Both the position numbers and the translations under genes were made by a program. A DNA stretch of 64,000 nt from Candidatus Phaeomarinobacter ectocarpi (lineage in GTDB: Bacteria > Pseudomonadota > Alphaproteobacteria > CGMCC-115125), in the NCBI RefSeq assembly GCF_000689395.1, contig NZ_HG966617.1, forward strand, positions 28,282 through 92,281, in the 5' to 3' direction. Each line of letters starts with the position of its first letter. The stretch's first letter is position 1. Below the pieces are notes generated by a model. It saw only the letters and a list, made by a program, of their open reading frames with translations, had not been told where the DNA came from and did not search any database. Below are positions 55,404 to 64,000 of the stretch, piece by piece.

Positions 55404-56345
55404 ATGGCGCTTGAACCCAATCCTAATATCTTTGCCAACAACCCTCTCGACCGTGTCAGCGACAAGCGCACCGATGATGAGTGGCTGAAAGGCAAGATGG
55501 AGGACCCGGAAAGCCGGTATGTGCCTTTCTACAAATTGATGCCCTTCGTGTTGCCCGAAGCAGCGCCCAGCGAAGGCAAGGACATTGCGTGGATGCCACC
55601 TGAAATGGTGAAGCCCCTGATGAATCCGGCCTCCACAACTGTGCTTCTGGGCATCAACAAGCGCGGCCGGGCTCTCTTCGCCACGGATGTGACCTTCGGA
55701 GAAAACCCCGAAAACGGTCCTCTCAAGGGCATGGGCGAATTCGAGGACCTGCGCGGCCTCGCGATGAAGGGCGAAATCACATCCGGTGAGTTGGCCATCA
55801 TGGCGCAGGGCAAGAGCATGATCGACTGGCATCTGCGCCATGGATACTGCTCCGCCTGTGGTCACCCCAGCCGCATGGCGGAAGCGGGCTACAAGCGCGT
55901 CTGCCCGGAATGCGGCGCCGAGCATTTCCCGCGTACAGACCCGGTTGCCATCATGCTGGCCACGCGCGGCGACATGGCATTGCTTGGCCGCCAGCCCATG
56001 TTCCCCAAGGGCATGTTCTCGTCACTCGCAGGCTTCATTGAGCCCGGCGAATCGATTGAAGAAGCGGTGGCCCGTGAGATGATGGAAGAAGCAGGCGTTG
56101 CTGTTCACAATGTGCGCTACCACTCAACGCAGCCTTGGCCGTATCCCTCACAGCTGATGATCGGCTGTCACTGCGAAGCCGAGACCGAAGAAATCACCGT
56201 CGACGGCGTCGAACTTGATGAAGCCCGCTGGTTCTCCCGCGATGATTTGCGGGCCGTACTGGCAGGCGAAGACAAGGGCTTCTGGGTGCCGCCACCTTTC
56301 GCCATCGCGCATCAGCTCATCAAGAGCTGGGTCGCTGAAGGCTAG
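55404..56345 (+). CDS. nudC: NADH pyrophosphatase / NAD-decapping Nudix enzyme
   Basis: NudC hydrolyses NAD(H) to NMN(H) and AMP and can remove NAD caps from RNA. The 313-aa protein has a variable N-terminal domain, a four-Cys zinc ribbon (HGYCSACGHPS, RVCPECGAEHFPRTDPVAI core VCPECGAEHFPRTDP), then the Nudix box SLAGFIEPGESIEEAVAREMMEEAGV (core GESIEEAVAREMMEEAG) and the SQPWPYPSQLM-type motif (STQPWPYPSQLMIG). The open frame starts at 55221 inside the SRP RNA region; ATG 55404 is the real start. Its stop overlaps convergent pheA by 4 bp. Confidence 0.94.
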   Translation: MALEPNPNIFANNPLDRVSDKRTDDEWLKGKMEDPESRYVPFYKLMPFVLPEAAPSEGKDIAWMPPEMVKPLMNPASTTVLLGINKRGRALFATDVTFGENPENGPLKGMGEFEDLRGLAMKGEITSGELAIMAQGKSMIDWHLRHGYCSACGHPSRMAEAGYKRVCPECGAEHFPRTDPVAIMLATRGDMALLGRQPMFPKGMFSSLAGFIEPGESIEEAVAREMMEEAGVAVHNVRYHSTQPWPYPSQLMIGCHCEAETEEITVDGVELDEARWFSRDDLRAVLAGEDKGFWVPPPFAIAHQLIKSWVAEG

Positions 56346-57196
56346 GTGCCGGCAATTTCGGCGCGATACTCACTCGCCGGATAGATGCCCAGAATCTTGA
56401 GCTCGCTGCAGAAGAACTGCAGCTCTTCCAGTGCCAGCCTGACATTGCGGCGATCAGGGTGCCCTTCAATGTCCGCGTAGAACTGCGTGGCGTTGAAGGA
56501 GCCGGCAACCTGGTAGCTTTCCAGCTTCGTCATGTTGACGCCGTTGGTGGCAAAACCGCCCATAGCCTTGTAGAGCGCGGCAGGGACATTCCGTACACGG
56601 AAAATGAAGCTTGTGATCACCGGTTCTTCTTCCGGTGTCGCATCATCAGGTTCTGCTGCCATGATGACAAAACGCGTCGTGTTGTGGTCCGCGTCTTCCA
56701 TGTCCGTCTTGAGAATATCAAGGCCATAAATGTCAGCGGCTTCCGGTGTGGCCAGCGCGGCATGGGTGACGTCGCCAAGCTCTGCGACTTCGCGAGCAGA
56801 GCCAGCCGTGTCGGCAGCCACCTGACCAAGAATGCCAAGCGCGTTCATGGTCTTGCGGCACTGTCCCAGGGCCATCACATGGCTTTGTGCGGTCTTGATG
56901 TTTTCAAGCTTGGCCCCCTTGGGGGCCATCAGCGCGAAGCGGATGCGCAGGAAGTGCTCGCCGATGATGTAGAGACCGGACTCCGGCATCAGGTGATGAA
57001 TGTCCGCAACGCGCCCGGCAAGCGAGTTCTCGATCGGGATCATGCCCAGCCGCGCTTCACCGTCGCTGATGGCCGCGAACGCTTCTTCAAAGGTCGCGCA
57101 CGCCCGTGGCGTTATGTCCGGATACACCTGCTGACAGGCGATCTGTGAGTTGGCTCCCGGTTCGCCCTGATAGACGATCGTGTTTTCGGCGCTCAT
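56342..57196 (-). CDS. pheA: Prephenate dehydratase
   Basis: PheA turns prephenate into phenylpyruvate for phenylalanine synthesis. The 284-aa monofunctional enzyme has YQGEPGANSQIACQQVYP at the start, MIPIENSLAGRVADIHHL (core IPIENSLAGRVADI), the TRFVIMA catalytic Thr-Arg, and a C-terminal ACT domain (NGVNMTKLESYQVAGSFN core MTKLESYQ) for Phe feedback. No chorismate mutase domain is attached. It overlaps kdsB by 4 bp and shares its transcript. Confidence 0.95.
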   Translation of the reverse strand: MSAENTIVYQGEPGANSQIACQQVYPDITPRACATFEEAFAAISDGEARLGMIPIENSLAGRVADIHHLMPESGLYIIGEHFLRIRFALMAPKGAKLENIKTAQSHVMALGQCRKTMNALGILGQVAADTAGSAREVAELGDVTHAALATPEAADIYGLDILKTDMEDADHNTTRFVIMAAEPDDATPEEEPVITSFIFRVRNVPAALYKAMGGFATNGVNMTKLESYQVAGSFNATQFYADIEGHPDRRNVRLALEELQFFCSELKILGIYPASEYRAEIAGT

Positions 57197-57975
57197 GACT
57201 TGTTCTCGTTGTTGAAATAGGCCCGGACCCGCTCAAGGTCCTCCGGACTGTCCACACCGATGCGGGTGCCCTGAGGAACGATGGCTGCATCCATACGCAT
57301 ACCATGTTCAAGGGCGCGCAGCTGTTCCAGCTTCTCGCGGATTTCCAGTGGTGACGGGGCAAGCGCCACGAAACGCTTCAGGGCGTCTCGCCGGAACGCA
57401 TAAATGCCCACATGGTGATAAAGCGGCCCGTCTCCGGTCGGCGCTGTCGCGCGCGTGAAGTATAGCGCCCGCGCAATGGGTGTGCCGGGGTCTGGGAAAC
57501 TCGGCACCAGTTTGACGACGTTCGGATTATCGCGCTCGTGCTCATCAATGATGACGGAGGCGAGCGTCGCGATGTCCACCTCGGGATTGCTCAGGGGCGT
57601 CAACACGGCGGTGAGAATGTCTGCATCAAACACCGGCTGATCACCCTGAAGATTGACTACCACATTGAATTTTTGGTCCGGGTCCAGCGTTTCCGCGGCT
57701 GCCCAGCACCGGTCTGTGCCCGACGGCAGGTCCGGGTCGGTCATGACGGCGTCACCGCCGGCGGACTTCACGGCGTCCACGATCTCCTGATCCCCGGCAG
57801 CCACCAGAACCTGTGCCCCCTTATGCTTGGCGGCCCAGTCGCGGGCGATCTCCCAGACCCGCACGATCATCGGCTTGCCGGCGATGTCAGCCAGTGGCTT
57901 TCCGGGCAGTCGGGCCGCAGCCATCCGGGCCGGGATCACCAGGAGGGGGCGCAGTGGCATAGATGTGGAGGTCAT
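57193..57975 (-). CDS. kdsB: 3-deoxy-manno-octulosonate cytidylyltransferase
   Basis: KdsB makes CMP-Kdo for the lipopolysaccharide inner core. The 260-aa sequence has VIPARMAAARLPGKPLADIAGKPMI (core PARMAAARLPGKPLADI) near residue 11, DLPSGTDRCWAAAE, VVNLQGDQPVFD and LYHHVGIYAFRRDAL. The open frame runs to 58095, but conserved sequence starts after the ATG at 57975 (or 57960). It leads pheA with an ATGA overlap. Confidence 0.94.
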   Translation of the reverse strand: MTSTSMPLRPLLVIPARMAAARLPGKPLADIAGKPMIVRVWEIARDWAAKHKGAQVLVAAGDQEIVDAVKSAGGDAVMTDPDLPSGTDRCWAAAETLDPDQKFNVVVNLQGDQPVFDADILTAVLTPLSNPEVDIATLASVIIDEHERDNPNVVKLVPSFPDPGTPIARALYFTRATAPTGDGPLYHHVGIYAFRRDALKRFVALAPSPLEIREKLEQLRALEHGMRMDAAIVPQGTRIGVDSPEDLERVRAYFNNENKS

Positions 57976-58272
57976 GAACTTGGCAACGTTCTGGAATGGA
58001 AAGCAGGGCGGCAAATGGCAGAATAGGGGCGGACACGCACCATGGAAGCACCTAATGCGACGCTTCGCCGCGCTTTTGGGAGCGCGATTGGCCAAATGTG
58101 CGCATCTGACCCGTATTTCCGGCGCTTATACGTCTTGCCCGGCAAAACCGGAAACGGGTAGTCTGCGGCTCACCGCTCGGGAAGTGTACATTTCTCCCAA
58201 TGCGGCTCTGATTCCCGCCTGAGCGTCACGCGCCTCATACGTCACACAAAATAACACCGGACACGCAGCATC

Positions 58273-58974
58273 ATGGACAGTTTTGAATTCAACAAGGTTG
58301 CAGGCGCCGTTCTGGCATCGCTCCTGATACTGCTGGGCGTTGGCATGTTCCTGGTCCCATCGCTTTATGCGCCCACCGAGCCCGAGCAACAGGCTTACAT
58401 CGTCGAGGGCGTCGAGGAAGAAGGCGGAGCCGGCGCAGGCGCTGCAGAAGCACCCATTGAGCAGCCGATTGAGGCATTGATTGCCGTTGCAACGGCAGAC
58501 CGCGGTGAGCGCGTGGCGCGCCGCTGCGTTGCCTGCCACTCATTTGATGATGGCGGCGACAACAAGATCGGCCCAAATCTTTGGAACGTCATGGGCGGCA
58601 AGAAGGCCCATCTGGACAACTTCAACTATTCAGCAGCTATGGCCAGTTCGCCGGGCCAGTGGACGTGGGACTCCATGAATGCGTTCCTGAAGAAGCCAAG
58701 CGACTACATCCCCGGCACCATCATGTCCTTCGCAGGCCTCAACAAGCCTGAAGATCGGGCTGCCATCATGGTCTATCTCGCAGAACAGGCACCGACACCA
58801 TTTGCCAAGCCGGCTGTCCCGGAAGCAGCACCAGTTGAAGAAGCAGCTGCTGCGGAAGGTGCACCTGCAGCCGGAGAAGCCGCTCCTGTCGAAGAAGCGG
58901 CCCCTGCGGCATCTTCAGGTGGCGGCGATGAGCCCGAGCGCAACGGCCGTCCAAACACCGAAACAGCTCAGTAG
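58273..58974 (+). CDS. Membrane-anchored c-type cytochrome
   Basis: An N-terminal helix (VAGAVLASLLILLGVGMFLV) anchors the 233-aa protein in the inner membrane. An acidic Gly/Ala/Glu hinge leads to a class I cytochrome c domain: heme site RRCVACHSFDDGGDNKIGPNL (core RRCVACHSFDDGG), NYSAAMASSPGQWTWD, and the axial Met in PGTIMSFAGLNKPEDRA. It looks like CycM/c552-type electron carriers between the bc1 complex and cbb3/aa3 oxidase. A 60-residue Ala/Pro/Glu tail after the heme domain is unusual and probably disordered in the periplasm. A hairpin follows. Confidence 0.9.
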   Translation: MDSFEFNKVAGAVLASLLILLGVGMFLVPSLYAPTEPEQQAYIVEGVEEEGGAGAGAAEAPIEQPIEALIAVATADRGERVARRCVACHSFDDGGDNKIGPNLWNVMGGKKAHLDNFNYSAAMASSPGQWTWDSMNAFLKKPSDYIPGTIMSFAGLNKPEDRAAIMVYLAEQAPTPFAKPAVPEAAPVEEAAAAEGAPAAGEAAPVEEAAPAASSGGGDEPERNGRPNTETAQ

Positions 58975-59022
58975 CTGAGGGGTCAGGCAACATTAACTGC
59001 CTGTAACAACACTGAAATTTGA

Positions 59023-59054
59023 AGAGGCGGATCCTTTGTCGAGGGTCCGCCTCT
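59023..59054 (+). terminator. Hairpin after the cytochrome c gene
   Basis: AGAGGCGGATCC (59023-59034) pairs with 59043-59054 with one G-T. No T-run follows. It lies before the start chosen for the first binding protein, supporting separate transcription. Confidence 0.5.
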
Positions 59055-59128
59055 CGCATATCTGGCGCAGTTTCGTCACAATGTGTGTGTCGACTGACTT
59101 ATTCGTCCAACAATTCGGGTTCAAAGAC

Positions 59129-61003
59129 ATGCTCACATGGCCCCTCGCTGCAAAACAGGCCATCACAAATCTCTCGCTGACAGCATTGCTGCTGGCGGTT
59201 CCTAGTGCAGCGCTTGCTCAGGAAACGATAACGACCAATGGCCTGTCGCTGATTGGCGAACCCAAATACGCGGATGATTACACCCATTTTGAGTATGTGA
59301 ATCCGGACGCACCCAAGGGCGGGCGTCTCCGGCAAGCGGCATTCGGTACGTTCGACAGCCTCAACCCCTTCGTCATCAAGGGGAAGCCTGGTGCCGTGAC
59401 CGCCATCTATGACCAGCTGATGGCCGACTCCATGGATGAGCCGAGTGCGGAATATGGCCTGCTCGCCAAATCTGTGACGTATCCGGACGATTTCAGCTGG
59501 GTTGAATTTGAGCTGCATGAAACGGCGCGCTGGCATGACGGTGAGCCATTGACGTCAAGCGACGTGATTTTCAGCCTCAACTCACTGACTGCAAACCACC
59601 CCCATTTTGCGTCCTACTACAAGAATGTGAGCAAGGCTGAAGCTCTGGGAGACCATCGCGTCCGCTTTGAGTTCGATGAAAAAGGCAACCGCGAACTGCC
59701 GCTCATCATGGGTCAGCTCTACGTGTTGCCGGAGCACTACTGGGACGGTTCGGACGGCCGAGACATTTCGTCGTCCACACTGACCCCGCCTGTCGGGTCC
59801 GGCCCCTACAAGATTGCCGATGTGGATCCCGGTCGACGAATTGTTCTGGAGAGGGTTGCGGACTATTGGGGCAAGGATCTGCCCGTCAATCGAGGCAAGC
59901 ACAATTTCGACCGCCTCGTCATCGAATACTATCTCGACGAAACTGCCATGGTCGAAGCCTTCAAGGGTGATCGTTATGATTTCCGTTTGGAGAACAGCGC
60001 CAAGCGGTGGGCAACGGAATATGACTTCCCGGCTGTAACCGATGGCCGCGTGGTCCTGCAGACGTTCAAGACCAATCAGGCCTCGCCTATGCAGGCCTTC
60101 ATCTTCAATCTCCGCCGCGAGAAGTTCAGTGATCCGCGCGTGCGGCAGGCCTTCAATCTCGCTTTCGATTTTGAATGGATGAACAAGAACATCTTCTTTG
60201 GTCAGTACGCGCGTACAGATTCTTTCTTTGAAGGCTCCGAGCTTGAAGCAACAGGCCTGCCCAGCGCCAAGGAACTCGAAATCCTTGAGCCCCTGCGTGG
60301 CCAGATACCGGACGAGGTCTTCACCACCGACTATGAGAACCCGGTCAATGGAGACACAGGGGCCGTGCGTGCCAATCTGCGTAAGGCGACAGCCCTGTTG
60401 CAGGAAGCCGGATGGTCCATTCAGGATGGCGCCCTGACCAACAATGAAACCGGCGAGAAGATGGAGCTTGAATTTCTGCTTCGCTCGCCGACCTTTGAGC
60501 GCGTGGTGCTGCCCTACAAGCAAAGCCTGAAGCGTCTGGGCATTGAGGCCAGTCTTCGCGTTGTCGACACAGCGCAGTATCAGGCACGCATTGAAGAGTT
60601 TGATTTCGACATGACTGTGGACGGTTTCGCGCAGTCCCTGTCGCCGGGCAATGAGCAGCGGGATTTCTGGGGCTCTGCCAGTGCCGACAGGCAGGGAAGC
60701 CGGAACACGATCGGTATCAAGGATCCGGCTATCGACAAACTGATTGATGCCATCATCTTTGCGCCGGACCGCGAAACACTGGTTGCGGCAACCCGCGCCC
60801 TGGATCGCGTGCTCCTGTGGAACCACTACGTGGTGCCGCAATGGTGGAGTGCCCTGCGCACGGCCCGGTGGGACCGGTTCGGATTGCCTGAAACACTGCC
60901 GGCCTTTGCCGCTGCCGGGGGCTTCCCCGACGTGTGGTGGTACGAGGAGGGCTTTGCCGCCAAGCGGGCAGAAGGCACATCAGCCAGCGAGGCATCCGAA
61001 TGA
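59129..61003 (+). CDS. YejA-like extracellular solute-binding protein (family 5), copy 1
   Basis: This 624-aa periplasmic receptor has a signal peptide (AITNLSLTALLLAVPSAALA) and the YejA-type opening LSLIGEPKYADDYTHFEYVNPDAPKGG (core FEYVNPDAPKGG), then ELHETARWHDGEPLTSSDV, LTPPVGSGPYKI and a C-terminal VVPQWWSALRTARWD. Such proteins feed oligopeptides or microcin C-like molecules to the YejBEF ABC importer. The frame opens at 59036 within the hairpin; ATG 59129 fits the signal peptide (59081 is possible). A second copy follows in an ATGA overlap. Confidence 0.9.
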   Translation: MLTWPLAAKQAITNLSLTALLLAVPSAALAQETITTNGLSLIGEPKYADDYTHFEYVNPDAPKGGRLRQAAFGTFDSLNPFVIKGKPGAVTAIYDQLMADSMDEPSAEYGLLAKSVTYPDDFSWVEFELHETARWHDGEPLTSSDVIFSLNSLTANHPHFASYYKNVSKAEALGDHRVRFEFDEKGNRELPLIMGQLYVLPEHYWDGSDGRDISSSTLTPPVGSGPYKIADVDPGRRIVLERVADYWGKDLPVNRGKHNFDRLVIEYYLDETAMVEAFKGDRYDFRLENSAKRWATEYDFPAVTDGRVVLQTFKTNQASPMQAFIFNLRREKFSDPRVRQAFNLAFDFEWMNKNIFFGQYARTDSFFEGSELEATGLPSAKELEILEPLRGQIPDEVFTTDYENPVNGDTGAVRANLRKATALLQEAGWSIQDGALTNNETGEKMELEFLLRSPTFERVVLPYKQSLKRLGIEASLRVVDTAQYQARIEEFDFDMTVDGFAQSLSPGNEQRDFWGSASADRQGSRNTIGIKDPAIDKLIDAIIFAPDRETLVAATRALDRVLLWNHYVVPQWWSALRTARWDRFGLPETLPAFAAAGGFPDVWWYEEGFAAKRAEGTSASEASE

Positions 61004-62853
61004 ACCTGCGTGCGTGTCTGCTGGCCGCCGCTGTCAGTATCGGTTTCGTATTGCCGTCCGCGGCTGAAGAACTCGCGCCCAATGGCGGCGAATGGCGCCA
61101 CGGCATTTCAATTTTTGGTGACCTGAAGTACCCGGCGGACTTCGAGCATTTCGACTACGCCAACCCCGAAGCACCCAAGGGCGGCGAGTTGCGGCTGTTG
61201 CCGGTGGGTTCGTACATGAACCAGGGCTTTCTGACGTTCGATACCCTGAACTTGTTCGTGCTCAAAGGGATGGGCGCACATGGGATGCGTCTGAACTTCG
61301 ATACCCTTATGACGCGTGCATGGGATGAGCCAGACGCCATGTATGGTTTGGCAGCTGAAGCCGCAGCCATCGCTCCTGACAACATGTCTGTAGCCTTCCG
61401 ACTACGCGACAACTTAACGTTTCATGATGGTAGTAAAATCACATCAGAGGATGTTGTTTTCACGTTTGATCTTCTGAAGTCGGACGGGCATCCACACATA
61501 ACTACAGCCATGCGTGATGTTGTGTCGGCCAGCGCGCTCGATGATCGAACCGTACTTTATGAATTTGAAGGCAATCAGGTTCGTGATTTGCCGATTTCAA
61601 TTGCAGACCTTCCCATCCTTTCCAAAGCATTCTATTCGACGAATGACTTCACCGCTTCGACTCTTGAGCCGCCGCTGGGCAGTGGCCCTTACGTCGTGAG
61701 TGACGTTAGGCAGGGGCGCTCAATCTCTCTTCGTCGGAATGCGGAGTATTGGGGCAAAGACCTGCCGGTCAATAAAGGTCGATTCAACTTCGAAACCGTG
61801 CAGTTTGAATACTTTCGCGATCGAACGGCCGCCTTCGAAGCCTTCAAGGCCCAAGAGTATACATTCCACGAAGAGTTTACTTCGCGGTTCTGGGCTACAA
61901 AGTATGTGTTTCCAGCTTTTGTTGATGGGCGAGTAAAGAAGCTCACCACGCCGGATGATCGTCCCTCGGGAACGCAAGGCTGGTTCATCAACACGCGCCG
62001 CTCCCATCTTTCTGATCCGGTTGTGCGTGAGGCCCTCAGTCATGCGTTTGACTTCGAGTGGACCAACCGCCAGCACTTTCACGATCTCTACAAGCGGACG
62101 CAGAGTTATTTCGAAAACTCAGAGATGAAGGCAACCGGCAAGCCCGATGATGCCGAGCTGGCGCTGCTTGAGCCCTTCCGCGGCGAGATTCCCGATGGTG
62201 TCTTTGATAAGGCCTACGTGCCGCCGGTCTCAAACGCGTCAGGGCAGGACCGCCGTCAGCTGAAGATCGCCCGAGACCTGCTGGCCGATGCTGGCTGGGA
62301 AGTGCGCGACGGTGTTCTCAAGAACGCATCTGACGAGCCGTTCACACTCGAGTTCCTAAGCGATACGCCGACCTTTGAGCGCGTCCTGCAGCCCTTGATC
62401 AAAAATCTGGCTCTGTTGGGAATCGACGCCAAGATCCGTCTCGTGGATGCTGCCCAGTTTGAAGAGCGGCTCAAGGATTTTGATTTTGACATCATCACCC
62501 GCCGCTTCTCCATGCGCGAAACGCCTGGTGTTGAGCTTCGTGCTTTCATGGGCTCTGAAGCAGCCGCGCAGGAGGGCAGTCGCAATCTGGCAGGTATCTC
62601 CAGCCCGGCCATTGATGCACTGATCGACAAGGTGACGGAGGCGACGTCTCGCGAGGATCTCGTGACGGCTGCCCGTGCCCTGGACCGTGTGCTGCGGGCT
62701 GGCCATTACTGGATTCCCCAGTGGTACAAGGCCGAGCACAATCTGGCCGTGTGGGACAAGTTTGCGCAGCCCGAGATCAAGCCGAAATACCACCGTGGTG
62801 TCATTCGACTTTGGTGGGTCGATGCTGAAAAGGAAGCTGCCCTTAACCAGTAG
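61000..62853 (+). CDS. YejA-like extracellular solute-binding protein (family 5), copy 2
   Basis: The 617-aa product is a clear paralogue of the upstream gene: signal (ACLLAAAVSIGFVLPSAAEE), FEHFDYANPEAPKGGELRLL (core HFDYANPEAPKGG), LRDNLTFHDGSKITSEDV, LEPPLGSGPYVVSD, YWGKDLPVNKGRFNF and YWIPQWYKAEHN. The ATG at 61000 overlaps the previous stop (ATGA). The middle (about 61380-61960) is visibly poorer in G+C and uses more A/T-ending codons than both flanks. A duplicated receptor could broaden the peptide range of one importer. Confidence 0.92.
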   Translation: MNLRACLLAAAVSIGFVLPSAAEELAPNGGEWRHGISIFGDLKYPADFEHFDYANPEAPKGGELRLLPVGSYMNQGFLTFDTLNLFVLKGMGAHGMRLNFDTLMTRAWDEPDAMYGLAAEAAAIAPDNMSVAFRLRDNLTFHDGSKITSEDVVFTFDLLKSDGHPHITTAMRDVVSASALDDRTVLYEFEGNQVRDLPISIADLPILSKAFYSTNDFTASTLEPPLGSGPYVVSDVRQGRSISLRRNAEYWGKDLPVNKGRFNFETVQFEYFRDRTAAFEAFKAQEYTFHEEFTSRFWATKYVFPAFVDGRVKKLTTPDDRPSGTQGWFINTRRSHLSDPVVREALSHAFDFEWTNRQHFHDLYKRTQSYFENSEMKATGKPDDAELALLEPFRGEIPDGVFDKAYVPPVSNASGQDRRQLKIARDLLADAGWEVRDGVLKNASDEPFTLEFLSDTPTFERVLQPLIKNLALLGIDAKIRLVDAAQFEERLKDFDFDIITRRFSMRETPGVELRAFMGSEAAAQEGSRNLAGISSPAIDALIDKVTEATSREDLVTAARALDRVLRAGHYWIPQWYKAEHNLAVWDKFAQPEIKPKYHRGVIRLWWVDAEKEAALNQ

Positions 62854-62952
62854 GGAATATGTTTCAGACCATGGCTGATTCGGGCACACTGCGATTCGCC
62901 CGCATTGGCTACTCAACCGTCTTCACCGATCTGGATTTCAAAACCCCGCCCG

Positions 62953-64000
62953 ATGGCTGCCTATATCATCAGACGACTGCTGCTCATGGTGCCGACCATT
63001 CTCGGCATCCTGCTTGTGGCCTTTGCGATTGTGCAGTTTGCTCCCGGTGGGCCGATTGAGCGCATCATTGCGCAGCTTCAGGGCAATGACGTGTCCGCCA
63101 CAGCCCGCATCGGTGGATCTCCTGGTGGTGACCTGGGTGCCGGTGCCCAGTCAGCCGGCGGCGATGCTGGCGCGACAGCCAAATACCGTGGTGCCCAAGG
63201 CTTGGACCCGGAGTTCATCGCCGATCTCGAGCGCCAGTTCGGCTTCGATAAGCCCGTACACGTACGATTTGCCAACATGGTCTGGGACTATGTGCGCTTT
63301 GACTTTGGTGAGAGCTACTTCAGGGACGTCAAAGTTCTCGACCTGATCGCTGAAAAGCTGCCCGTCTCCATTTCGCTTGGCCTGTGGACGATGTTCATTG
63401 CCTATGGCGTGTCCATTCCCCTGGGGGTCGCAAAGGCCGTGCGCGATGGCACGCCATTTGATGTGTGGACATCTGCAGTGATCATTGTCGGCTACGCCGT
63501 ACCCGGCTTCCTGCTCGCCGTGCTGCTGATCGTGGTGTTTGCCGGCGGCAGCTATTTCGACCTGTTTCCCTTAAGAGGGCTCACATCCGACAATTTCGAC
63601 GAGCTCTCCTTGTTTGGAAAAGTCACCGACTATCTCTGGCACATCATCCTGCCGGTCACGTCCATGGTATTGGCCGGCTTTGCGACGACCACGCTGCTGA
63701 CCAAGAATTCCTTCCTGGATGAAATCAAGAAACACTATGTGGTGACGGCCCGCGCCAAGGGACTGGCTGAAAAGCAGGTGCTCTACGGTCACGTCTTCCG
63801 CAACGCCATGCTCATCGTGATCGCAGGCTTCCCCGGGGCCTTCATTGGTGCGTTCTTTACCGGCTCCTTGTTGATCGAGACAGTGTTCTCATTGGATGGT
63901 TTGGGCCTTCTGGGCTTTGAGTCCATCGTCAATCGCGACTACGCGGTGGTGTTCGCCACGCTCTATATCTTCGGCCTCATCGGCCTGCTTGTGAGCCTGC
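62953..64000 (+). CDS. yejB: YejB-like oligopeptide ABC transporter permease (3' partial)
   Basis: The frame is open from ATG 62953 to the window edge (349 codons), so the last residues are missing. It begins [19 protein letters not shown], then [12 protein letters not shown] and a Gly/Ala-rich periplasmic insert up to [12 protein letters not shown]. The BPD permease core follows: [52 protein letters not shown] (EAA-loop core [10 protein letters not shown]) and [18 protein letters not shown]. This pattern closely follows enterobacterial YejB. It lies 99 bp after the second binding protein; yejE and yejF should follow outside the window. Confidence 0.93.
   Translation, partial: MAAYIIRRLLLMVPTILGILLVAFAIVQFAPGGPIERIIAQLQGNDVSATARIGGSPGGDLGAGAQSAGGDAGATAKYRGAQGLDPEFIADLERQFGFDKPVHVRFANMVWDYVRFDFGESYFRDVKVLDLIAEKLPVSISLGLWTMFIAYGVSIPLGVAKAVRDGTPFDVWTSAVIIVGYAVPGFLLAVLLIVVFAGGSYFDLFPLRGLTSDNFDELSLFGKVTDYLWHIILPVTSMVLAGFATTTLLTKNSFLDEIKKHYVVTARAKGLAEKQVLYGHVFRNAMLIVIAGFPGAFIGAFFTGSLLIETVFSLDGLGLLGFESIVNRDYAVVFATLYIFGLIGLLVSL

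Noticed and set aside
59582..60841. 419-codon minus-strand frame
   Set aside because: It lies wholly antisense to the first YejA-like gene, has no recognisable domain and reflects G+C-rich codon bias.

Overview
The window reads as one contiguous chromosomal segment of an alphaproteobacterium. Signs for this are the rpmH-rnpA-yidC-engB-argB order, DUF2336 and DUF1036 proteins, a 97-nt small SRP RNA just upstream of dnaX, a LuxI-type synthase, and dense G+C-rich coding with many 4-bp gene overlaps. The mix resembles marine Hyphomicrobiales (Rhodobiaceae/Parvibaculaceae-like), but that placement is inference. No phage, IS element, CRISPR array or integration site was seen. Most of the window is core chromosome.

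Region by region: 1-5.1 kb holds the end of an RND/MMPL exporter, a TerB-like protein, a HAD hydrolase and the biotin genes (bioA divergent from bioF-bioD). 5.1-10.6 kb has a 61-aa orphan, an XRE regulator with a paired inverted-repeat operator candidate, mtgA, a soluble PAS chemoreceptor, a HerA-like ATPase and an alpha/beta hydrolase. 10.8-13.3 kb has a LuxI-type synthase without LuxR, a small unknown and an alkylsulfatase-like metallo-hydrolase. 13.6-19.3 kb is the most unusual part: a CHASE2 histidine kinase and a FecR-domain protein with a glycine-rich tandem-repeat tail, divergent from a TpsB-type outer-membrane transporter with no TpsA.

19.3-30 kb has tRNA-Arg(ACG), an OmpA-like lipoprotein, a DASS transporter, a P1 peptidase, gamma-glutamyltransferase, and a GH15-otsA-glk trehalose/glucose operon. 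30-35.5 kb is a five-gene minus-strand run: DUF547, TVP38/TMEM64, MerA-like flavoprotein, histidine kinase, Tam. 35.8-41 kb is rpmH-rnpA-yidC-engB, then argB with a DUF1036 protein. 41-46.8 kb has DUF2336, a pyrimidine nucleotidase and dapD-dapE-(membrane protein)-murI. 46.8-51.6 kb is def-fmt-truA, rmuC and an AGCS symporter. 51.7-55.3 kb is ffs-dnaX-ybaB-recR plus a PNPOx-like protein. 55.4-59 kb has nudC, kdsB-pheA and a membrane-anchored cytochrome c. 59.1-64 kb is a Yej-type peptide ABC importer with two tandem binding proteins, the permease running off the edge.

Many starts were moved inward from the longest open frame using ribosome-binding sites, signal peptides or neighbouring genes. 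These choices are stated in each entry.
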